Source of the DNA: JBBROS01 sp043748985
GTDB lineage: Bacteria > Pseudomonadota > Alphaproteobacteria > Acetobacterales > Acetobacteraceae
Length of the DNA: 18,887 nucleotides
Direction: 5' to 3'
NCBI GenBank assembly: GCA_043748985.1
Contig: JAYVEG010000046.1
Span: forward strand, 1-18,887
Under the pieces are notes generated by a model. The model was not told the DNA's origin. It searched no databases and was given only the letters and a program-made list of their open reading frames with translations. Numbering within the stretch: the stretch's first letter is position 1; each line of letters begins with the position of its first letter. Shown piece by piece: positions 13,058-18,887 of this stretch. Position numbers and translations under genes: made by a program.

Positions 13058-14176
13058 ATGGATCATTCGTTCCCCCCCGAGACCCTGCCGCTGAGTGCCG
13101 ACCTGGCTGCGGTGGCGGCCCGGGTGGCCGGCTTCATCGGCTCCGGCGGGCGTGCGGTCGTGCTGTTGGGGACGCCAGGTGCAGGCAAGACGGTGGTGAT
13201 GGAGACGGTGCTGGCGTCCCTGCCGGGAAGACAGATGCGGATCTCCAACCCTGGCGTGGCCCGGCATGGCGCCGGGCCGCTGACGATGAAGCGCATCCTG
13301 CGTCAAATGGGCGCTCCCTCGGACGCGCTGACCAGCGGCCAGTTCTTCCGCACGCTGGCCGAGCAGGCCTATGACGACGAATCGGCGGCGGTCGCGGTGG
13401 ACGATGCCCATACGCTGTCGCCCTATGCGCTTTCCGCCCTGGCCCGCATTCCCGGGCTGGGCGGGCCCGAGCTGCCGGGGATGATCCTGTTCCTGGTCGG
13501 CGAGGCCGCGCTGTTGGGCAAGCTGGCTGCGCCGGGGCTGGAGCTATTGCGCAATTCGCGCCGGGCGCTCGTGCTGACCCTTCCGCACGTGCTTGCGGCG
13601 CGGGGCGCGTCGGAAAACGCATCGGCTGCTCGTTTGATGTGGACGACCTTGGCGCCGGAGCTACAGGCCGCCCCGGCCCGCACCCTTGTCCCCCGACCCG
13701 CCCCCGACAAGGCCGCGGCGGAGTCGGAGCTGCTGATCATCTCGCGCACAGGCCCGAAGGCGTGGCAGCCGGTGCTGGCGGGCGCCGTGGTGGTGGTGGC
13801 GGTCGTGATGTCCACCCTCTGGCCGTCACGTGTGGGCGACGCACCGCGAGCCTTAATGGCCCCAGCATCGGTCGTGCCAGCCGTGCTGCGGTCTGCAGCG
13901 CCGGTCCCCGATCCGCCGGTTCCCGCCCCTCCGCCGCCCTCTGTGCCCGAGGCCGCGCCAGGCACCCGGCCAGACACCCCGCCAGCGGTCGAAGCCGGCG
14001 CACCCTCTCAGGCGCCCAAGCCAGCGGATTTGTCAGACGCACAGCTGCGCCGCGAGTTCGACGTCTTCCTGGACCGGGCCGGCCGCGACACCGCCAAGTT
14101 GACGCCGTCGGCACGCGAGTCGCTGTTCCAGGAATACCTGCTCTGGCGCGCGCGCAGTATTACCGCCACACCGTAG
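13058..14176 (+). CDS. Membrane-anchored AAA-type ATPase (ExeA/GspA-like architecture)
   Basis: 372 residues. The N-terminal cytoplasmic ATPase has Walker A GTPGAGKT (38-45) and Walker B AVAVDD (111-116). LTLPHVLA (about 173-180) follows the core. One transmembrane helix lies at about 238-255 (PVLAGAVVVVAVVMSTLW). It is followed by a proline-rich periplasmic linker (about 280-322) and a small charged C-terminal segment (LRREFDVFLDRAG...ARESLFQEYLLWRA). This order, ATPase then TM then periplasmic tail, is that of ExeA/GspA proteins, which help to place secretin or cell-wall-spanning machines, but the usual peptidoglycan-binding domain is not evident. The start ATG is 4 nt after the lipoprotein stop. 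No secretion or pilus genes are in the window, so any machine it serves is encoded elsewhere. The ATPase/TM layout is clear; the biological role is inference. Confidence 0.75.
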   Translation: MDHSFPPETLPLSADLAAVAARVAGFIGSGGRAVVLLGTPGAGKTVVMETVLASLPGRQMRISNPGVARHGAGPLTMKRILRQMGAPSDALTSGQFFRTLAEQAYDDESAAVAVDDAHTLSPYALSALARIPGLGGPELPGMILFLVGEAALLGKLAAPGLELLRNSRRALVLTLPHVLAARGASENASAARLMWTTLAPELQAAPARTLVPRPAPDKAAAESELLIISRTGPKAWQPVLAGAVVVVAVVMSTLWPSRVGDAPRALMAPASVVPAVLRSAAPVPDPPVPAPPPPSVPEAAPGTRPDTPPAVEAGAPSQAPKPADLSDAQLRREFDVFLDRAGRDTAKLTPSARESLFQEYLLWRARSITATP

Positions 14177-14217
14177 GGGTTTAACCGATTTGGAAGGCGA
14201 ATAATCGAGGCAGGACA

Positions 14218-14830
14218 CTACCCCTTTTTCGACAAATCCGCCCGGGGCTGCCAAACCAGCAACCGCTTTTCCGCCAGCGTCACGCACCCGTCCAGCACCA
14301 GCGCACAGGCAGTCAGCACAACGATCCCCGCTAACACGGTATCCACATCGAACACCTCCTCCGCCTGCAGGATCAGATACCCCATGCCAGAGGCGCTGCC
14401 GAGATACTCCGCGATCACCGCGCCCACGAACGCCATGCCCACGCTTACATGCAACGAGCTGAACACCCAGGACAATGCAGCCGGCAGATAAACGTTCCGT
14501 AACAGCTGGTTGCGGCTTGCCCCAGCATGCGTGTCCCGTTCAGCACCGTGGGGCTCACCTTTCACACGCCCTGCAGCACGTTGAAGAACACGTTGAAGAA
14601 CACCAACGTGAAGCCCAGCGCCACCTTGCTCGCCATCCCCAGCCCGAACCACATCGCGAAGATCGGCGCCAGGATTACCCGCGGCATCGCATTCGCCGCC
14701 TTGATATAGGGATCCAGCACCGCCTGCGTTCGCGGACTCAGGCCCAGCCACAGCCCGGTCGCCACGCCCCCGGCCGTCCCACTCGCGAACGCTGTACCTC
14801 AGGAAGTCACCGACGGATCCGGCCTCGCCA
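14218..14830 (-). pseudogene. Degraded ABC transporter permease (SsuC/TauC-type)
   Basis: Homology to BPD-type permeases is spread over frames. Frame A gives ATGLWLGLSPRTQAVLDPYI through MPRVILAPIFAMWFGLGMAS to VFFNVLQGV, then an in-frame TGA at 14562-14564, after which the same frame continues KVSPTVLNGTRMLG. A one-base shift near 14519-14524 moves homology to the frame ASRNQLLRNVYLPAALSWV, then VGAVIAEYLGSASGMGYLI, ending KRLLVWQPRADLSKKG. Another shift near 14780-14800 separates the upstream DFLRYS. The EAA-loop region is therefore interrupted twice, and the first one or two membrane helices are missing. At least two frameshifts, one nonsense change and N-terminal loss make function impossible. 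No matching ATPase or binding protein is adjacent. The intact gene would have belonged to a nitrate/sulfonate/taurine-type import system. Confidence 0.85.
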
Positions 14831-14949
14831 AGCGCCGCGCGGCTGTCGGACCCGCAACGGGTATGGGTTGTCGGCATATCGGCGTGGGGCGCTGTCATGG
14901 TGTCAGTCAATCAGCCGGCCCTGTTCCGAACTGTGACGGATCGTCGCCG

Positions 14950-16596
14950 TCACGCCTCCCGATACAGCAGCAACAGTAGTCCCACGAACAGGAAGCACAC
15001 CGGCCACACCCACCCCGCCCAGCGCCGCACCGCCCCATCGGCCCGGATCTCCAGCCACCGGGCCCACCCGCCCCCGATCCCCGCCAGCGCCAACGGCGTA
15101 TGCGTCAGCTCGATCAGCAGCTGGTCCTTCACATTGGCGATCGCATGGCTGTGCGTCAGCAGCAGCGCGCCCCCCAGCGCCGTCAGCAACGGGAACACCA
15201 ATGCCGGCTTGCCCGTCCTGAACCGGCCGGTCCGCACCCCCCACTCGAACAGCGCGAAGGCCACGATCAGCAAGACGAACATGCGGTGCTGCAGCACCTC
15301 CACGTCCCGGAAACTCTCCCAGAACCCCTGCTCCCCCAGCGGCCAGACCTCGGGGTCGCTGCGCAGGAACAGGAATACCGCCATCCCCAGCAGCACCAGT
15401 GGCCAGTGCTTCGCCCACTGCACCCCCGCTTTGTGCAGCAGTCCCAGCGCCCCGATCAGCAGCACGAAGATCCCGGACCAATGGTGGTTGTATTCCGACC
15501 ACGCGATGTCCTCGGCATTGCGCGCCGGAAGCTCACCCGAGCCCGGCACGAACGCCGGCGACGCCGCAGTCCTCGCCGTAGCCGCCTCGGTATCCAGCTG
15601 CGCCTGCAACGCCGGCAACGCCAGGCTGTCATGGGCGGGCGACACCAGCCGCGGTGGCACCGGCGTGTTGCGCTCGACGATCTCGGACCACGTCACCCGG
15701 TCCGCCGTGAGGTCCACCGCGGGCGGCACGGACGTCAGCGAAGCCGCAGCGAAGAAGATGCTAAACCCGATCCCGATCTCCACCTCCGCGAAGCGCCGCA
15801 TCCGCAGCACGGGCGTAGCCGGGTCGCGCCGTAGCCGCTCGACCACCAGGAAGTTGCCGAGGCCGAGAAGCAGCAGGACCGCGAACATCGCGACCTTGGC
15901 GCCCACCATCACCCCATAGGCCGTCCCGTAAGCCGCCCCCCAGGACCCGATATAGATCACGCTGAACACGCTGGCCGACACTAGGATGCAGCCCACGCCC
16001 ACCATGCTCATCCGGCTGAACCGCGCTCCCACGCGGCGGAACGACACCCCGTCATGAAGCCGCCCCAGCATCATGACGAAGCACGGGATGCCGCCCACCC
16101 AGATCGCCGCCCCCAGGATATGCAGCGCCGACGCCGCCAGCATCAGCGTCTCATGGTCCAGCCGCGCCGCCGCATGGGTCGTCGCGACAGCTGCCGCCAG
16201 CACCACAGCGCACAGCCCCAGCATCGGAATTGCCGCAGGCGCCGCGGTCAGCAGCAGCAACAGCCCCAGCAGTACCGCCGCCGACAGCTTCACGATCCCC
16301 GCGACCGCATAGGCCGCCCCGATCACCCCCGACAGCGGCAAGCCCAGCGTGTCCGTCAGCACCGCCGACTGCATCGCCACCGTCAGCGCCTCGCCCCCCG
16401 CCAGCGCCAGCGCCGACCAGCCCGCGATCACCGCCGTCCGCCGCACCAGCCCGGCGCCATCCGGCAACCCCGCCGCAAACGGCCGCGCCAGGAACAACAG
16501 GAAGAACACCCCGCCCAGCGCCATCGATTGCGCGACGATCACCAGCCCATGCAGGATGATGGACAGATACCCGAACAGGTCGACAAGCAGCGCCAC
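14950..16596 (-). CDS. copD: Copper resistance membrane protein CopD with C-terminal extension
   Basis: 548 residues, with a dozen or more membrane segments. The first roughly 290 residues match CopD, including HILGAAIWVGGIPCFVMML (159-177) and transmembrane histidines H16, H141, H147 and H159. The C-terminal part (about 360-548) adds five to six helices, opening with WSEYNHHWSG (366-375) and carrying H437, H482, H484 and H499 (THSHAIANVKDQ). CopD moves copper across the inner membrane, taking it from periplasmic CopC. The start is GTG at 16596, one base after the copC stop, without its own Shine-Dalgarno, so translation is coupled to copC. The extension is longer than the classical Pseudomonas CopD and probably adds metal sites; its function is inference. 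It is the last gene of the pair. Downstream is the broken permease. Confidence 0.9.
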   Translation of the reverse strand: MALLVDLFGYLSIILHGLVIVAQSMALGGVFFLLFLARPFAAGLPDGAGLVRRTAVIAGWSALALAGGEALTVAMQSAVLTDTLGLPLSGVIGAAYAVAGIVKLSAAVLLGLLLLLTAAPAAIPMLGLCAVVLAAAVATTHAAARLDHETLMLAASALHILGAAIWVGGIPCFVMMLGRLHDGVSFRRVGARFSRMSMVGVGCILVSASVFSVIYIGSWGAAYGTAYGVMVGAKVAMFAVLLLLGLGNFLVVERLRRDPATPVLRMRRFAEVEIGIGFSIFFAAASLTSVPPAVDLTADRVTWSEIVERNTPVPPRLVSPAHDSLALPALQAQLDTEAATARTAASPAFVPGSGELPARNAEDIAWSEYNHHWSGIFVLLIGALGLLHKAGVQWAKHWPLVLLGMAVFLFLRSDPEVWPLGEQGFWESFRDVEVLQHRMFVLLIVAFALFEWGVRTGRFRTGKPALVFPLLTALGGALLLTHSHAIANVKDQLLIELTHTPLALAGIGGGWARWLEIRADGAVRRWAGWVWPVCFLFVGLLLLLYREA

Positions 16597-16597
16597 G

Positions 16598-16954
16598 CTA
16601 TTTCACAACGATCGCAACGTCGCCGCGGGTGATGTGTCCATCCACCGCCAATACCTGCCACCGCAGCGTCCAGGCCCCCGCCGCAAGGTTAGCGTCGGCT
16701 TCCAGCGTGTCCGGCCCCGACGGCGTCAGCGCCAGCGTCACCGGTGCCTTGCCGACGCGCCGCAACTCCAGCCGCGACCGCGCCTGGTCGATCCGCGAGT
16801 TGTAGCGCAACACCAGATGGACAGGGCCTGCGGCCACGGTCGCTCCGATCGCCGGCCGGCTTTCCAGCAGGATCGCATGCGCCCCGGCCGGCAGCGGCCA
16901 TGCGGCCACCACGCCGGCAGCCAGGGCAAATAGAACAGTCCGGAATTCACGCAT
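16598..16954 (-). CDS. copC: Periplasmic copper-binding protein CopC
   Basis: 118 residues. The signal peptide is cleaved after A25 (PAGA), leaving His26 as the new N-terminus, followed by AILLESRPAIGA as in CopC. The conserved AVDGHITRG near the C-terminus supplies D105 and H107, completing the Cu(II) histidine-brace site. No methionine-rich loop is present, so this is the Cu(II)-only form. It is a small beta-sandwich that delivers copper to CopD. The start is placed at the ATG at 16954, with AGAGG 7 nt upstream; the frame runs further upstream but only from here gives a signal peptide. It is divergent from the thioesterase gene, with only 49 bp between the start codons. A copper-responsive promoter motif is not obvious in that gap. 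Confidence 0.93.
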   Translation of the reverse strand: MREFRTVLFALAAGVVAAWPLPAGAHAILLESRPAIGATVAAGPVHLVLRYNSRIDQARSRLELRRVGKAPVTLALTPSGPDTLEADANLAAGAWTLRWQVLAVDGHITRGDVAIVVK

Positions 16955-17003
16955 GGCGGGGCCTCTAGCGCGCGCCGCCGCCTGTGTCCATGATCGGGCT
17001 CGC

Positions 17004-17441
17004 ATGACGAGACCCCCGCCCGGCCGCCGCGCCGACTACCACCTGTTTCTGCCCATCGCCACGCGCTGGATGGACAACGACGTCTTCGGCCACCTCAACA
17101 ACGTCGTCTACTACAGCTTCTTCGACACCGCCGTGACCCGGTCCCTCATGCAACGCGGCATCCTGACCTGGAAGGGATCGAGCCACTTCCTCGTCGTCGC
17201 CGAAAGCGGCTGCCGCTACCATGCCGAGGCCGCCTTCCCCGCGCTGATGACCGCAGGCATCCGCGTTGGACAACTAGGAACCAGTTCCATCCGGCACGAG
17301 ATCGGCGTCTTTGCCGACGACGCCGACACCGCCTCCGCCGAGGGCTTCATGGTCCACGTTTGCGTAGAACATGCAACCAGGCGCCCCGCCCCCATGCCCG
17401 AAGCCTGGCGAACCGCCCTGCAATCAATAATAAAGGAGTGA
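17004..17441 (+). CDS. Hotdog-fold acyl-CoA thioesterase (4HBT/YbgC-like)
   Basis: 145 residues, typical for a single hotdog domain. The active-site segment RWMDNDVFGHLNNVVYYSFFDTA (21-43) carries the D-x-D-xx-G-H-x-N-N-xxx-Y pattern of YbgC/4-hydroxybenzoyl-CoA thioesterases, with D26 the likely catalytic acid. The family hydrolyses short or aromatic acyl-CoA thioesters in the cytoplasm; this clade (WMDNDxxGHxNN) is often annotated simply as acyl-CoA thioesterase. The ATG at 17004 is chosen because homology begins soon after. An in-frame upstream extension lacks family residues and overlaps the copC start. No strong Shine-Dalgarno is seen. The stop is 4 nt before the ATG of the SDR gene, whose ribosome site lies inside the end of this gene, so the two form an operon and may act on related acyl intermediates. 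Confidence 0.9.
   Translation: MTRPPPGRRADYHLFLPIATRWMDNDVFGHLNNVVYYSFFDTAVTRSLMQRGILTWKGSSHFLVVAESGCRYHAEAAFPALMTAGIRVGQLGTSSIRHEIGVFADDADTASAEGFMVHVCVEHATRRPAPMPEAWRTALQSIIKE
17432..17438 (+). promoter_or_regulatory. Strong Shine-Dalgarno of the SDR gene
   Basis: AAAGGAG, 7 nt before the ATG at 17446, lies in the last codons of the thioesterase gene. It fixes the SDR start and points to efficient translation within the two-gene unit. Confidence 0.7.
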
Positions 17442-17445
17442 ACCC

Positions 17446-18228
17446 ATGGACACCGGACTCAAAGGCAAGCGGGCGATCGTCTGCGCCGCCAGCAAAGGCC
17501 TCGGCCGAGCCTGCGCCATGGCCCTCGCCCGAGAAGGCGTCGATGTCGTCATCACCGCCCGCACCGCCGCAACCCTGGAGGCGACAGCCGCCGAAATCCG
17601 CGCCGCCACCGGCGTTACCGTCACCGCAGTCGCTGGCGACATCACCACCGAGGCCGGACGCGCCGCAGCACTGGCCGCCTGCCCCGAACCCGACATCCTG
17701 ATCAACAATGCCGGCGGCCCCCCCGCCGGAGACTTCCGCGACTGGGACCGCGACGACTGGATCAAGGCGCTCGACGCCAACATGCTGACGCCCATCTTCC
17801 TGATGAAGGCCGTCGTCGACGGCATGGCCGCCCGCGGCTTCGGCCGCATCGTCAACATCACCTCCGGCTCCGTGAAGTCGCCGATCCCCACTCTCGGCAT
17901 GAGCAACGGCGCCCGCGCCGGCCTGACCGGCTTCGTCGGCGGCCTCGCGCGGCAGATCGCCCGGCACAACGTGACCATCAACAACCTGCTGCCCGGCCCG
18001 TTTCTGACCGACCGTCTGCGCAGCAACGCCGCCACCGCCGCCGCCAAGGCCGGTAAGACCGTCGACGACATGCTCGCAGAACGCGCCAAAAACACCCCCG
18101 CCGGCCGCAACGGCGACCCGGCGGAATTCGGCGACGCCTGCGTCTTCCTCTGCGCCGCCAGCAGCGGCTTCATCGTCGGCCAGAACCTCCTGCTCGATGG
18201 CGGCGCCTTCAACTCGACAATGGGCTGA
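17446..18228 (+). CDS. Atypical short-chain dehydrogenase/reductase family protein (FabG-like)
   Basis: 260 residues, the usual SDR length. The nucleotide-binding motif is altered from TGxxxGxG to AASKGLG (14-20), while NNAGG (87-91) and the helix-4 region are normal, and S140 occupies the catalytic serine position (NITSGS). The YxxxK catalytic pair is missing: the aligned segment MSNGARAGL has S153 and R157 in place of Tyr and Lys. This matches a known divergent BKR-like SDR subgroup without the full catalytic tetrad, so loss seems clade-wide rather than a recent mutation. The fold and C-terminal FLCAASSGFIVGQNLLLDGG are intact. It follows the thioesterase gene by 4 nt. Activity as a normal NAD(P)H ketoreductase is doubtful; an alternative mechanism or binding role is possible. 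Confidence 0.92.
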   Translation: MDTGLKGKRAIVCAASKGLGRACAMALAREGVDVVITARTAATLEATAAEIRAATGVTVTAVAGDITTEAGRAAALAACPEPDILINNAGGPPAGDFRDWDRDDWIKALDANMLTPIFLMKAVVDGMAARGFGRIVNITSGSVKSPIPTLGMSNGARAGLTGFVGGLARQIARHNVTINNLLPGPFLTDRLRSNAATAAAKAGKTVDDMLAERAKNTPAGRNGDPAEFGDACVFLCAASSGFIVGQNLLLDGGAFNSTMG

Positions 18229-18235
18229 CCTAAAA

Positions 18236-18260
18236 AACCCTCTCCCTCGGGGAGAGGGTT
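18236..18260 (-). terminator. Intrinsic terminator of the secreted-protein gene
   Basis: An 11-bp stem (AACCCTCTCCC with GGGAGAGGGTT, TCG loop). On the minus strand the stem is directly followed by a run of T residues (complement of AAAAAA before 18238), so it is a good terminator for the gene ending at 18286. On the plus strand no T-tract follows, but the hairpin could still slow readthrough from the SDR gene. It is related to the hairpin at 1632-1655. Confidence 0.8.
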
Positions 18261-18285
18261 GGGTGAGGGTGCTTCGCGCGCCCCT

Positions 18286-18738
18286 CTACTTCCCGTTCTT
18301 CGACATGCACGACGAAAGACCTGCCAACCCCTTTGAAGACCCGGCCAGGCTGAACGTCTTCGACACCTTGCCAAAGTTAACCTCCAGCTCGTCCCCGTCG
18401 CCGATCAACAAGAAATCAGCCTTCGTCAGCTCGAGGTCGATCGAAATCGTCCCATCCCCGTTCGCACGCTCGGACAACGGCCGCGACTTGCTGTTGTCGA
18501 TGGACCAGCTGCCCGTCACCGCGTCGCCCTTCACCACCTTGAACTCTGGACTGGACAACAGAATGGCAAGCCCGTTCTCCACCGCCAGCAGCACGAGCCC
18601 ATCGCCCTGGTTCACCGCCATGCAACCGATGAACTTGTCCCCGTCCTTCAGCGGCTGAACGTCATATGAGGCTGCCGCAGCAGGTAGGACGGACAACGCC
18701 AGGAACAACGTCGCGAAGGCGTGGAGGCGATAGGTCAT
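18286..18738 (-). CDS. Secreted two-cysteine protein, paralogue of 10695-11177
   Basis: 150 residues with a Sec signal peptide (R4, hydrophobic core, AAAAS cleavage near residue 23). The mature domain is predicted beta-rich with C39 and C144, which could bond. Landmarks are IGCMAV, GSWSIDNSKSR (77-86), ADFLLIGDGDELEVNFGK (107-124) and a short helix leading to LSSC. The order and spacing match the protein of 10695-11177 (ATCAAM, YSVDGSKSK, ADFGAMGRGKALTVEFGG, LGRC), so they are two members of one periplasmic family. The start has GGGAG 5-7 nt upstream. It is a single-gene unit with its own terminator (18236-18260) and an inverted repeat at 18773-18791 upstream. I cannot name a function. Confidence 0.82.
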   Translation of the reverse strand: MTYRLHAFATLFLALSVLPAAAASYDVQPLKDGDKFIGCMAVNQGDGLVLLAVENGLAILLSSPEFKVVKGDAVTGSWSIDNSKSRPLSERANGDGTISIDLELTKADFLLIGDGDELEVNFGKVSKTFSLAGSSKGLAGLSSCMSKNGK

Positions 18739-18772
18739 GAACTCTCCCAGATAGGCCGCGCGCGCTTCATCG

Positions 18773-18791
18773 CGCTAATGTTACCTTAGCG
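18773..18791 (-). promoter_or_regulatory. Operator-like dyad upstream of the secreted-protein gene
   Basis: CGCTAA - 7 bp - TTAGCG, a perfect 6-bp inverted repeat centred about 45 bp before the ATG at 18738, in a locally AT-richer patch. The size and spacing suit a dimeric repressor or activator site overlapping the promoter. No regulator gene is in the window and no second copy was seen. Confidence 0.3.
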
Positions 18792-18887
18792 ACAGGCTGG
18801 ACAGCTGGCAACGACGCTGCCTGGCAGAGGCGAATCCCGCTGTGCTCCAAAAAAGGAACAGGATTCCAGCGTATTTCTCCCGTTCCC

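Noticed and set aside
14583..14606. 12-bp tandem duplication in the permease pseudogene (TTGAAGAACACG-type, twice)
   Set aside because: It encodes the repeated FFNV text that intact family members also have as FxVFFNV, so it is probably ancestral and not a decay event.
1..18887. CRISPR arrays, tRNA or rRNA genes, phage or integrase genes, toxin-antitoxin pair
   Set aside because: Looked for on both strands by eye; no spaced direct repeats, no tRNA-like cloverleaf and no matching protein families were recognised.

Overview
The window is high-GC chromosomal DNA with dense, often overlapping genes (ATGA junctions, GTG and TTG starts). The gene families and codon use suggest an alphaproteobacterium, possibly of the Rhodospirillales or Hyphomicrobiales type. 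That placement is inferred from gene content; no rRNA, tRNA or other phylogenetic marker lies in the window. I saw no CRISPR array and no intact transposase.

Layout. (1) 1-1155, plus strand: the end of a branched-chain amino-acid-type ABC operon (livG tail, livF). (2) 1263-1616, plus: a small exported protein, then a strong hairpin repeat in the convergent gap. (3) 4187-1665, minus: a four-gene run of two half-length CHR (ChrA) transporter proteins, a YcgN-type CxxCxxCC metal-chelating protein and a pyruvate-class aldolase of the DapA/NanA superfamily; the last two overlap by ATGA. (4) 4264-6400, plus: an MFS exporter and an EamA/DMT transporter overlapping by 11 bp. (5) 9401-6425, minus: a PotA-like ABC ATPase without partners, and a GAF / degenerate GGDEF / intact EAL phosphodiesterase. 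(6) 9402-10685: a decayed zone with small gene remnants, an LLM-class flavin monooxygenase gene that has lost its central part, and a 239-bp AT-rich element bounded by perfect 16-bp inverted repeats. (7) 11177-10695, minus: a secreted two-cysteine protein; 11298-12650, plus: a full-length NtaA/SnaA/DszA-type monooxygenase with a palindrome-rich leader. (8) 12721-14176, plus: a small lipoprotein followed 4 nt later by a single-pass AAA-type ATPase. (9) 14830-14218, minus: a broken ABC permease. (10) 16954-14950, minus: copC-copD copper genes. (11) 17004-18228, plus: a hotdog thioesterase and an atypical SDR. (12) 18738-18286, minus: a second secreted two-cysteine protein, paralogous to the one at 10695-11177, with a good intrinsic terminator.

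How the genes work together. Most of the window is transport and small-molecule metabolism: amino-acid import, chromate-type export, MFS and DMT efflux, copper handling, flavin monooxygenation and acyl-CoA-type chemistry. It also holds one c-di-GMP-degrading protein. No single large novel system is evident. The least explained items are the 239-bp inverted-repeat element, the lipoprotein/ATPase pair with a shared C-terminal motif, the paralogous secreted proteins, and the alternative-hairpin leader in front of the monooxygenase. The stretch from about 9.4 to 14.9 kb looks like a zone of gene turnover, with two clear pseudogenes, two possible remnants and a MITE-like insertion.
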